From the NCBI RefSeq assembly GCF_001747085.1, contig NZ_MDJD01000049.1, positions 62,001 to 126,000 on the forward strand: DNA of 64,000 nucleotides, in the 5' to 3' direction. The notes beneath the pieces were generated by a model, which did not search any database, was not told where the DNA came from, and worked only from the letters and a program-made list of their open reading frames with translations. Position 1 is the stretch's first letter. Every line of letters starts with the position of its first letter. Origin of the DNA: Flavivirga aquatica. GTDB taxonomy: Bacteria; Bacteroidota; Bacteroidia; Flavobacteriales; Flavobacteriaceae. The translations under genes and the position numbers were made by a program. Positions 47,459 to 55,953 of this stretch are shown here, piece after piece.

Positions 47459-50329
47459 TTATTTTTTAGGACTCAATGTAGCTTGAATAACATTAGATGT
47501 AATGATATATTTTTTAGCAAAATCTTGTATTTTTTCAAGTGTTATGTCATCAATTTTATTTTTATAATCTTCAAAAGAGATATGCTTTCTTTTAAAAAGC
47601 TCTATGTTAATAATTTCCTCTTCCCAAAAAAAATCGCTTTGTTGGTTGTCTTTTCTATTATCTAAAAGATATGTTTTTGCATTTTTTAAATCGGTAGAAT
47701 AAGTGTCATCATTAGTCAGGTTATTTAATTCTTGTTTAATAATCCTTATCATGTTTTCTGTCTTTTCTGGATCTGAATCCAGATCAATGCTAACACTTAG
47801 TTCGCTTTTTGGTATATCTGTTAATGTTACATAGGATTGTGAGCCATAGGTACCGCCTTCATCTTCTCTAAGCGTCGATAAAAACCGAGTATAAAGCATA
47901 GCCTCTATTACTTGAGAGATTAAGGCGTTTTCTGTAGTATACTCTATTTTATTATTTACAAGATTATAACTTATACTAGTTTTAGGAGTTTGCATATCTT
48001 TTTCTATTTCTCTTATAGAAATTCCTTTAGCACTTTCTATTTTGTGATCTATAAAACTTTCTGAACTAGGTTTAGTACTCAGATTGCCTAAATATTTTTG
48101 TATAAGAGGAAGTGCTTTTTTATGATCAAAATTTCCAATGAAAACAAAACTAAAATCATTAGCATCAGAAAAGCGTTCTTTAAAAATGGTTTTGCATTGT
48201 TCAAAAGTAATAGCATCAAAATCTTCTTCCTTATTTGGGAAGGATCTTGGGTGTCCATTAGAAGATAATATACTTATAGCATCATAAAGTTCGCTTTTTT
48301 CTGTATTTAGATAATAGCGTTTGAAATCGTTTTTCCAATCTTGTTTCTTATTTTCGAAAACAGTTTTATCAAATCTTGGTTTTTCAAAATATAAATAAGT
48401 TTGTTGAAGCATGCTTTCTAAATCTTTAACTAATCCTCTGCCTTGAATGATATCGTGAAATCCTCTATAACTTAAACTAACTCTAGCAGATTGTGTTGAA
48501 AGTTTTTGAGATAAGTCTGAAGCATTAAAATCTCCTAGTCCAGAATTTTGAACAAGTTCAATAGCAGAATCAATGAAAATTAAGTCTTTGGTTTTTAAGC
48601 TTGCTAAACCTCCTGGGCTAACGGCTTGCATAGAGATATTACTGTTTTTTTCTTTAGAAGGCATTAGTATAACACGAACCCCATTATTAAGAACATAACC
48701 TTTAGCTTCACCAATACCTTCAATATTAAATTTGTCTTTTATTTTTTTGATAGGTAATTTTTCAGACAATAATGGTTTTTTTAAGACTTCATCAAGGTTG
48801 TCATTAAACTTTTTAATTTTACTTGCTTTTACTTTTTTTATTACTGCTAAAATTTCTTTTTGAGAAGGATAGTTTGTGTCATCATTTTCCGGTCCAGAGA
48901 TGATAATAGTACATTTGTTTAAGTCTTGAAAACTATTTACATAATTACCTATCTCTTCAGTAGTTATACTAGGTAATGTTTTATCTAAAAAGTCTAAAGT
49001 CCATTTAGCAGATAGTACAGGTTTAGCTTCTATAAAATAACTTACCAATTGATTTGCCCATGCAGAATTGCTTTTATCTTTTTCTCTGTCTGCTCTATTT
49101 TCGAAAGAAACTTTTAGGTTCTTTTTAGCCAAGTCTAGTTCACTTTTTAGAAAACCATATTTTTTTACTCTTTCTAACTCAGTAAAAGCAGCAGCGACAG
49201 CATTTAATTCTTGTCCTGCTCTTGGTGATATTGATATTTGGTTTATTCCATCTAAAGCGGTTAGTTTAGTGTGTCCCACCCTAATACTTTGAGCAGAAGA
49301 TTTTTGTTTATTAATAACTTGTCTGTAACGTTTGGAAATCATACTTGAAAACAGACTTTTTATAAAGTTTGAACGTAATTGGGCTTCGTTAATGATTTTA
49401 GGCTCTTTTTCTCTGAAAATAAAAGTCATATTTACATCAATAATATCGTCTGCTTTTTCTGTAGCTAGAAGATATTGTGTTTCTTTATTTTCTGGAATTT
49501 CAATATAAAATCGCTCTTTTGGGTTTGTTGCTTTTGGAATTTTAGAAAAAAGAGCCTTTACCTTATTTTCTATAATATCTACATCAATGTCTCCTACAAT
49601 AATTATAGCTTGTAAATCTGGTCTGTACCATTTTTTATAAAAATTTCTTAATAGATCACTATTAAAAGATTTTATATAGCTAACATCTCCCATAACATCC
49701 CTGTCTGTGTATTTTGAATTATTATAAAGTGCAGGCCATGTCTTTTTTTGAAGCGTATAATTTGAACTTTGAAGTTCTCTCCATTCTCCTGATATTATAT
49801 CACGTTCGTCATTAATATCTTTTTCACTTAAATTAAGTGATCCAGACCAGTCATGTATCATTAACATGATTTGATCTATAAAGGCGTTATCTTTAGCAGG
49901 AACTTGTTGAACATAGTATAGTGTTTGATCCCAATTGGTGAAAGCATTATATTGTTCTCCAAGAACAAACCCTTTTGATTGTAAAAAGTTATCTATACCA
50001 TTGCTTTCTTGAAAGTTTTTAGAGCCTTTAAATGCCATATGTTCCAAGAAGTGGGCTAAACCATCCTCATTATCCTCTTCAAGTATAGCGCCTACATTTT
50101 GAGCAAAATAAAAACTTGCTTTTCCTTTAGGGTTTTGATTTTTTAAAATGTAGTAAGTCATACCATTGTCCAGCTTTCCTTGTTTTATTTCACTGGGTAA
50201 TGGGATTGTCGTTTTAGTTTGAGCTCGAGTAAATGTGCTTAAGAAAGCTATTAGTGTTATACTTACGCTTAATTTTATTTTGATCATCTTTATAGATTTT
50301 AATTTAGTCTTAATTTTATTTTTCTTCAT
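47459..50329 (-). CDS. M16 family zinc peptidase (insulinase/pitrilysin-like)
   Basis: A 956-residue secreted peptidase. A signal peptide (IKLSVSITLIAFLSTFTRAQ) starts at MIKIK, codon 15, so ATG 50287 is an alternative start. The first M16 domain has the inverted zinc motif HFLEH at 93-97 and the downstream acidic ligands in NDERDIISGEW. The second half repeats the fold without the motif, as usual. M16 enzymes degrade short peptides, here in the periplasm or at the outer membrane. It overlaps the upstream TlpA-like gene by 14 bases and ends the minus-strand operon. Confidence 0.93.
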   Translation of the reverse strand: MKKNKIKTKLKSIKMIKIKLSVSITLIAFLSTFTRAQTKTTIPLPSEIKQGKLDNGMTYYILKNQNPKGKASFYFAQNVGAILEEDNEDGLAHFLEHMAFKGSKNFQESNGIDNFLQSKGFVLGEQYNAFTNWDQTLYYVQQVPAKDNAFIDQIMLMIHDWSGSLNLSEKDINDERDIISGEWRELQSSNYTLQKKTWPALYNNSKYTDRDVMGDVSYIKSFNSDLLRNFYKKWYRPDLQAIIIVGDIDVDIIENKVKALFSKIPKATNPKERFYIEIPENKETQYLLATEKADDIIDVNMTFIFREKEPKIINEAQLRSNFIKSLFSSMISKRYRQVINKQKSSAQSIRVGHTKLTALDGINQISISPRAGQELNAVAAAFTELERVKKYGFLKSELDLAKKNLKVSFENRADREKDKSNSAWANQLVSYFIEAKPVLSAKWTLDFLDKTLPSITTEEIGNYVNSFQDLNKCTIIISGPENDDTNYPSQKEILAVIKKVKASKIKKFNDNLDEVLKKPLLSEKLPIKKIKDKFNIEGIGEAKGYVLNNGVRVILMPSKEKNSNISMQAVSPGGLASLKTKDLIFIDSAIELVQNSGLGDFNASDLSQKLSTQSARVSLSYRGFHDIIQGRGLVKDLESMLQQTYLYFEKPRFDKTVFENKKQDWKNDFKRYYLNTEKSELYDAISILSSNGHPRSFPNKEEDFDAITFEQCKTIFKERFSDANDFSFVFIGNFDHKKALPLIQKYLGNLSTKPSSESFIDHKIESAKGISIREIEKDMQTPKTSISYNLVNNKIEYTTENALISQVIEAMLYTRFLSTLREDEGGTYGSQSYVTLTDIPKSELSVSIDLDSDPEKTENMIRIIKQELNNLTNDDTYSTDLKNAKTYLLDNRKDNQQSDFFWEEEIINIELFKRKHISFEDYKNKIDDITLEKIQDFAKKYIITSNVIQATLSPKK

Positions 50330-51518
50330 GAAGAAATTTGTTTAAGCAATTTTTTGTTTGAGATAAGTCTAAACTTTTATTTAAAATTTTTCCATTCCTA
50401 TCTAAAAGGTAAATGGTAGGTATAAAACTTAAATCGTAGGACTTAAGCTGATCTCTTTTAGAATTAGTAATTAATTGAGGCCAAGTTAATTGATGCTTTT
50501 TAATAGTTTTTTGCCATGGTTTTATTTCAGGATCATCAGAAATACTTACGATTTCAAAATCTTTTCTGTCATAAGATTTATAAAGTTTTTTTAATTCAAT
50601 AAAATCATCCTTACAACTATTTCCACACCAATGAGTCCAAAAATAGAGTAGGACATATTTTCCTTTGAATGTACTCAAGGAAGTTGGTGTTCCTTCTGCC
50701 GATTCTAATAAAAAGTCTGGTGCTGCGGTATTTTTAGCAAGTTTTCTTGCTTTTACTAAAATATTTTGACACATTCTTGTATAATAACTATCCTTCTGTT
50801 TGGATTGAAAGATTTTGCATATCTTTTGCATATCTTGAATGGAATAGGTGTAATCATCAAAGCCATTTCCTTCATTTAAAATGATATAAGGAGCAATTTT
50901 AGAATGTCCATTTTCAATAACAAAACGCATTCTTAAATCGTCTATTTTTTCATCTAAAAGAGTTTTAGAAGTTAAGATTTGTTCTTTGTAAATGGGATAA
51001 GAATGATCTAATTTGTTTAATTGCGTACTATCATTTTGGTGCCAATTATACAAGTTTTTAAATTCAGGAAGACAATAAATACTATCTTCTTTATGTAGAT
51101 ATTTGGTAAAAAGTGTATTTACTTCAGAGTTTATAATAGTTGGTTCTAAACCTATATAATTATCGTGTTCATATAAAGGTTTTTCAATGTTTAATTGTAT
51201 TTGCATTTTGGCAGGTTCTAAAATAAAAAATGCTTCATACTTATGGTTTACAACTAAATAGCATTCATGTATGTTTTTAATAGAACCTTGAAGGTGAAAT
51301 AGTCCATCTTTTATCTCTGCTTGATTAAAGACTTGACCAAATTCATAATATGTGTAATCAATTAATTCAACTGTGCCCTCATTTATTCCATCAATAGTTC
51401 CCACGATGTAGTACATAGGTAATGTGTGCTTCTTCGTTTCACATGAAATAAAGAGACACATACATACCAAGTACAGAGGCCATTGTTTTTTAAATTTTAT
51501 TTTACAAATAGAGGGCAT
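50316..51518 (-). CDS. TlpA-like thioredoxin with DUF4369-type N-terminus and CX3C site
   Basis: A 400-residue envelope protein. The hydrophobic N-terminus has LVCMCLFISCETKK, a lipobox. A DUF4369-like domain (YYIVGTIDGINEGTVELID) follows, then helices, then a TlpA/AhpC-type thioredoxin fold from about 265. The active site reads WCGNSCK (Cys298, Cys302): three residues between the cysteines instead of two. The cis-Pro segment SFIPTIYLLD is intact. It lies 12 bases after its paralogue and overlaps the M16 gene. Redox activity may differ from normal thioredoxins. Confidence 0.85.
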   Translation of the reverse strand: MPSICKIKFKKQWPLYLVCMCLFISCETKKHTLPMYYIVGTIDGINEGTVELIDYTYYEFGQVFNQAEIKDGLFHLQGSIKNIHECYLVVNHKYEAFFILEPAKMQIQLNIEKPLYEHDNYIGLEPTIINSEVNTLFTKYLHKEDSIYCLPEFKNLYNWHQNDSTQLNKLDHSYPIYKEQILTSKTLLDEKIDDLRMRFVIENGHSKIAPYIILNEGNGFDDYTYSIQDMQKICKIFQSKQKDSYYTRMCQNILVKARKLAKNTAAPDFLLESAEGTPTSLSTFKGKYVLLYFWTHWCGNSCKDDFIELKKLYKSYDRKDFEIVSISDDPEIKPWQKTIKKHQLTWPQLITNSKRDQLKSYDLSFIPTIYLLDRNGKILNKSLDLSQTKNCLNKFLHEEK

Positions 51519-51530
51519 TTATAATGGTTT

Positions 51531-52757
51531 TTAATGACCAAAAATAGTGTGTAATTCATTGTCTAAATCTTCTGCGTAAAGATCTATAGCTATTATTTTT
51601 CCTTCTTTGTCTATTAAAAAAGTAGTTGGTAGTTTTGATATATTGAATTGTTTAGATACTGTTTTTTCTTTGTTGTCAATAACTTGAGTCCAAGATGGTT
51701 TGTGTTTGTTTAAAGCTTTAATCCATTGTTCTTGATTAGGATCCGAAGATATTCCAAGAATTTCAAAGCCATCTGTTCTGTACTTTTTGCGAAGTTTTTC
51801 TAAATGAGGAAAAGCAGCAACACAAGGTTTACACCAGTAAGCCCAAAAATCTATTAAAACATATTTACCTTTAAAAGAAGATAGGCTTATGGTTTCTCCA
51901 TTTCTATTCTTTAGCGCAAAATCTGCTAAAGTAATGCCTACTGCGGTATTTCTTGAAGCGACCACATATTTTTTAATACTTTCATAGTACTTGTTACCGT
52001 TTAAACTGTTATCGTAAGCATCAAAAAAGTCAATAATTTCTTTAGCATTAAAGGCATCATTAAAGCGATAGTCTTCAAAAAGAACAATATATGGAGATAC
52101 CATTTTATCATTATGTTTCACAATGAAATCTTTTTTGATTTTCATAAGCATGGAGTCTCTTTTAGAGGAGATGTTTTTAAATTGATGCATTTGTTTATTC
52201 AACAAATCAAAATCTGCATAAAGGTCAAACATCGTCTTGTCAAAAGCTCTTACTTTAACAAATTCGGGAGATGTTAAAATGTTATATCGTTTATCTCTGT
52301 ATTGTGTAAAAAGAGTGTTATTTATAGTTCCAGTTCTTTTAGCTCTTACTTCTATTCCTGTAAAATATTCAGTATAAATGGTGTCTCTTGGAGAAATTTC
52401 GACGTTAATAGTTCCTGGTTCTAAAAATACAATGGTATTAATAGTGTCTCCAAAGGTTAGTTTTACTGCTCTAGGGTCATCAACTTTTATATTGTCAAAC
52501 GAAAATTTTCCATTTTTTAAACTTACAGTGCTTATCGTGTCAATGCTTTCGTTATCTAAATCGGCATTAATTTCTGTTATTGAAATGCTGTTTCCATTAA
52601 CATGTCCTTTAATGGTACCAGTTATAGATGCTATAGTGGAATTTTTAACAATAGACTGTTCTTCTTTCTTTTTTTGAGCACAAGAAAGGGCTGTTCCTGA
52701 TATAATAGTTAAGCCAATTAAAATGGCAGTTATGCTTTTAATGTTTATATGTTTCAT
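51531..52757 (-). CDS. TlpA-like thioredoxin with DUF4369-type N-terminus
   Basis: Paralogue of the next gene, 408 residues. It has a lipoprotein signal (IIGLTIISGTALSCAQKK-like start with Cys near 26), a DUF4369-like domain (SITGTIKGHVNGNSISITEIN) and a C-terminal thioredoxin fold with the ordinary site WCKPC and cis-Pro segment KLPTTFLID. Such proteins are periplasmic-facing reductases. It is 37 bases downstream of the FecR gene in the same operon. Confidence 0.9.
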   Translation of the reverse strand: MKHINIKSITAILIGLTIISGTALSCAQKKKEEQSIVKNSTIASITGTIKGHVNGNSISITEINADLDNESIDTISTVSLKNGKFSFDNIKVDDPRAVKLTFGDTINTIVFLEPGTINVEISPRDTIYTEYFTGIEVRAKRTGTINNTLFTQYRDKRYNILTSPEFVKVRAFDKTMFDLYADFDLLNKQMHQFKNISSKRDSMLMKIKKDFIVKHNDKMVSPYIVLFEDYRFNDAFNAKEIIDFFDAYDNSLNGNKYYESIKKYVVASRNTAVGITLADFALKNRNGETISLSSFKGKYVLIDFWAYWCKPCVAAFPHLEKLRKKYRTDGFEILGISSDPNQEQWIKALNKHKPSWTQVIDNKEKTVSKQFNISKLPTTFLIDKEGKIIAIDLYAEDLDNELHTIFGH

Positions 52758-52794
52758 GCTTTTGGGTTAAGAATTTTATATTTAGTGAGTTGTT

Positions 52795-53958
52795 TTATTT
52801 AATTAAGACTTGATCATTTTTTATAGTATAGGAAAGATCGTTGTCTGTCTTGAAAGCATTTAATATTTGATCTAAGGTTTCATCAGTAAACTTTGCAGTA
52901 AAAATTTCATGATCGAGTGCTTTGTTTTTATTAATTATGGTAACATTGAATCTACGTTCTAACGTTTTTAAAATTGAAATAAAGGGGGTTTCCTTGAAAA
53001 TGAGTTTTTGTGATATCCATGCAGTGTGGTTGTAGGTATTAACTGTTTTTACAAGTGCTCGTTTTGAATGTTCGTTGTAGGTCGCCATTTGCCCAGGAAC
53101 AAGACTAATTAGTTTAGTTGTATTAGCTAGAGTATGTTTTAATTTAATTTTAACTAAGCCTTCGACTAATACTGTTTGCGTGGTACTATTATTATCGTAA
53201 GCAGAAACATTAAATTGAGTGCCTAATACACGAACATCCATGCTATTCGTATTAACAATAAAAGGATTTTTAACATCACTAACCACATCAAAAAAGGCTT
53301 GCCCAGATAGGCTTACTTTTCGTTCACCAGTTTTAGGGAATTTTGTTGGGAATTGTAGTTTTGTTCCAGCGTCACAATATACTTTTGTTCCATCTGAAAG
53401 TATAATTCTAAGGGTTTGACCGTAGGGTACTTTTATTTCCTGAATTAATTGTTCTTTTTGAGAATTGTGATCTATTGTATTATAATTTATTTCCTTTCCA
53501 TTTTGAAAGGCTATAATTTCTCCGTTAGCATTTGTAATTTCAGTATTTCCTGATGTTTTAATATATTTTGTGCTTTCTCCTAAAATATTTAACTGTATTG
53601 TTTTTTCTTGCTGTTTTGTTGTTAATTGGTGTTTATTTTCTTCAGTCTGGTTTTGAATAAAAAAGAATAAACCAAAAGATATTCCAATAGCAATAGCTGC
53701 ATATTTTAAAGTAGATTGCCAAATAGATGTTGTAGGTTTTGGAGTAGTATTTTTAGAAGTTTTAATTTTTTGCTCAAATTGAGTCCAAGCTTTTTCAGTA
53801 TTAATAGTATTATACAGTTCTTGTTTTGAAACTACCGATTTAAGATATTCTGAATCTTCGGTCTTAAATGTACCTGTAGAAGAAACATCATTATCTTTTT
53901 TAAAAAAGATATCAAGAGCTTTTTTTAATCTTACTATTGCTTTTTTTCTAGAGTCCAA
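52795..53958 (-). CDS. FecR-family anti-sigma factor
   Basis: 387 residues. A short cytoplasmic N-terminus, one membrane segment (about 84-101, YAAIAIGISFGLFFFIQ), a FecR domain (VPYGQTLRIILSDGTKVYCDAGTKLQFP) and a C-terminal DUF4974-type STN-like domain (FKETPFISILKTLERRF). It would receive a signal from an outer-membrane receptor with an STN domain and control the sigma factor encoded 23 bases upstream. It starts with TTG 53958. Confidence 0.92.
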   Translation of the reverse strand: MDSRKKAIVRLKKALDIFFKKDNDVSSTGTFKTEDSEYLKSVVSKQELYNTINTEKAWTQFEQKIKTSKNTTPKPTTSIWQSTLKYAAIAIGISFGLFFFIQNQTEENKHQLTTKQQEKTIQLNILGESTKYIKTSGNTEITNANGEIIAFQNGKEINYNTIDHNSQKEQLIQEIKVPYGQTLRIILSDGTKVYCDAGTKLQFPTKFPKTGERKVSLSGQAFFDVVSDVKNPFIVNTNSMDVRVLGTQFNVSAYDNNSTTQTVLVEGLVKIKLKHTLANTTKLISLVPGQMATYNEHSKRALVKTVNTYNHTAWISQKLIFKETPFISILKTLERRFNVTIINKNKALDHEIFTAKFTDETLDQILNAFKTDNDLSYTIKNDQVLIK

Positions 53959-53981
53959 AAATTGTTTTTAGTTATAACAAC

Positions 53982-54605
53982 TTAAAAAGAAAAGGGTGTT
54001 ACTAGAAAATTGTTTTTTAAAAAAAAAAGATTAATTAGGACTAAAAAAGGTAAGTTTTGAGTTAATTTTAACTCAGAAATTTCATGGCGTATGGTAATTA
54101 ACGCTTTTCTTATCTGGCTTTCTACTGTACGCTCAGAAATATTTCGCATAGAAGCAATTTCTTTATATTCGTAATTTTTTAATTTACTTAATATAAATAT
54201 CTCTTTTCGCTTTTGGGGAAGTTTGTCTATAATATTTTTAAGAGCAGATAATCTTTCTTGATTTATTTCTGCTTCTGAACTTTCAATATCAATAATAACT
54301 TCCATACGTAGTTGTTCTCTTAAAGAAATCTTACGTTTTTCGTTATTACAAAAATTCATGTACTTGTTGTAAACAGACTTATATAAGTAAGCATTTAATG
54401 AGGCTATAGAAAGGGTTTCTCTTTTTATCCATAATTGCATAAGTTGTTCTTGAACAATATCTTCAGATAGGCTAGCATTGCCTGAAAGTGAAAACATGTA
54501 GCGACATAACTTAGCGTGGTAGGTAATGTAAATTTGCGTATAAGCATCTTTATCGCCTAGCTTAAGTTGAGAGAGTAATATTTCTTCTTGTTTACTGGTT
54601 GCCAT
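53982..54605 (-). CDS. ECF-type RNA polymerase sigma factor
   Basis: 207 residues. Region 2 has YITYHAKLCRYMFSLSGN and SEDIVQEQLMQLWIKRE; region 4 has LPQKRKEIFILSKLKNYEYKEIA and ISERTVESQIRKAL. The last 20 residues are unusually hydrophobic (FLVLINLFFLKNNFLV). It heads the minus-strand operon and is divergent from the second FecR gene, about 110 bases apart. Confidence 0.93.
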   Translation of the reverse strand: MATSKQEEILLSQLKLGDKDAYTQIYITYHAKLCRYMFSLSGNASLSEDIVQEQLMQLWIKRETLSIASLNAYLYKSVYNKYMNFCNNEKRKISLREQLRMEVIIDIESSEAEINQERLSALKNIIDKLPQKRKEIFILSKLKNYEYKEIASMRNISERTVESQIRKALITIRHEISELKLTQNLPFLVLINLFFLKNNFLVTPFSF

Positions 54606-54713
54606 TTACAAATTTCAAAATACGAAATATTTACAAATAAAAGTAAAAAAAGTTTATCATTGGGTAAGGGTTACGAAAAACTTTTTGGTCATAACCTTGA
54701 AAAATAGCATCAA

Positions 54714-55871
54714 ATGACCAATTTATCTAGCATTTCGGTTTTAACAAATAAATTATTAGAAGGAAAAATTTCTGATAGTGAGGCTAAAGAATTAGATGTA
54801 TTACTCTTACAAAAAGAGAATGCGGAATTCTTTAAGAATGCTATTAAAGATGATTATTTGTTTAAAACTGTTGGAGAAAAATTTGATACAGGTGAGGCTA
54901 TTTTTAATGCATTAAAAGAAATTGAGAATTCTGAAAGAAAATCATGGAGGTTTCCAAAGAAATTCTATAAATATGCAGCTACTGCGGTTTTATTTTTAAG
55001 TATAAGTTCAGCTTGGTTTATATCTAAAGGAAATAAAGAGGTCGCTCCTACGGTTGTTAATACCTCAGAAAAAAATATAGAACTATTATTAGATAATGGT
55101 TATAAGCAATTAATAAAAGGGGACGAAAATTATAGTATTAAAAATGATCATAATACTACGATAGGTCACTTGAATAATGATAAATTAAGCTATTTAGAAA
55201 ATTCGACGCATACAGTAGCATATAATACTTTAAAGATTCCTTATGGGAAAAAGTTTCAGGTTATTTTATCAGATGGAACTAAAGTCGACTTAAATTCAGG
55301 GACTGTTTTTAAATATCCTGTTAATTTTGTAGAAGGTCAACCTAGACAAGTATATCTTGAAAATGGTGAAGCTTATTTTGATGTTACTCATGATAAAGAA
55401 CATAGGTTTATCGTTAATACAAATAACCATAATATAGAGGTTCTAGGAACTCAATTTAACATATCTTCTTATAAAGAGGATTCTGTAATAAGAACAACAC
55501 TTGTAGAAGGATCTGTACGTGTTTTTGATTCGTCTAAAGAACGTAAAGCTTTGCTTTTAATTCCTAATGAACAATCTTCATGGGATAAAAACAATAAGGT
55601 TATTAGTAAAAATGTTGTAGATCCTTACTTTTATACAGGTTGGCGCACAGGAGAGCTTTTGTTTAAAAGTAACTCTTTTGCTGAAATTGTTAAAAAGTTA
55701 GAACGAAATTTTGATGTAAGTATAACTGGTTATAATGAAAAATTAGGGCAAGAAAGATTTACAGCAAGGTTTGAAAATGAAACTATAGAGCAGATAATGC
55801 GCTATTTTAGCGAGGTTTACATGTTTAATTATACTGTTAAAAGGGACAAAATTATTATAGTAGTAAACTAA
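54714..55871 (+). CDS. FecR-family anti-sigma factor
   Basis: 385 residues. One membrane segment near 88-104 (YAATAVLFLSISSAWFI), a FecR domain (IPYGKKFQVILSDGTKVDLNSGTVF) and a C-terminal DUF4974-type domain (SNSFAEIVKKLERNF). It begins the plus-strand arm that carries SusC and SusD. No sigma gene lies in front of it on the same strand; the candidates are the divergent one at 54605 and the distant one after the lipoprotein. Confidence 0.92.
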   Translation: MTNLSSISVLTNKLLEGKISDSEAKELDVLLLQKENAEFFKNAIKDDYLFKTVGEKFDTGEAIFNALKEIENSERKSWRFPKKFYKYAATAVLFLSISSAWFISKGNKEVAPTVVNTSEKNIELLLDNGYKQLIKGDENYSIKNDHNTTIGHLNNDKLSYLENSTHTVAYNTLKIPYGKKFQVILSDGTKVDLNSGTVFKYPVNFVEGQPRQVYLENGEAYFDVTHDKEHRFIVNTNNHNIEVLGTQFNISSYKEDSVIRTTLVEGSVRVFDSSKERKALLLIPNEQSSWDKNNKVISKNVVDPYFYTGWRTGELLFKSNSFAEIVKKLERNFDVSITGYNEKLGQERFTARFENETIEQIMRYFSEVYMFNYTVKRDKIIIVVN

Positions 55872-55874
55872 AAA

Positions 55875-55902
55875 ACCGAGAGGTGCTCCACCACCCCTCG
55901 GT
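55875..55902 (+). terminator. Hairpin between FecR and SusC genes
   Basis: ACCGAGAGGTG (55875-55885) pairs with CACCCCTCGGT (55892-55902) with one mismatch, around a 6-base loop. It is the most G+C-rich hairpin in the region and starts 4 bases after the FecR stop. There is no T-tract, so attenuation or mRNA protection is more likely than full termination. Confidence 0.6.
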
Positions 55903-55953
55903 AGAATTAAAAGTGATAAAATAAAATATCACCTAAACTAACATTCCAAAAAT

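Noticed and set aside
52378-52677. Plus-strand open frame of 99 codons opposite the TlpA-like gene
   Set aside because: Antisense of a conserved protein with complete motifs; translation shows no domain.
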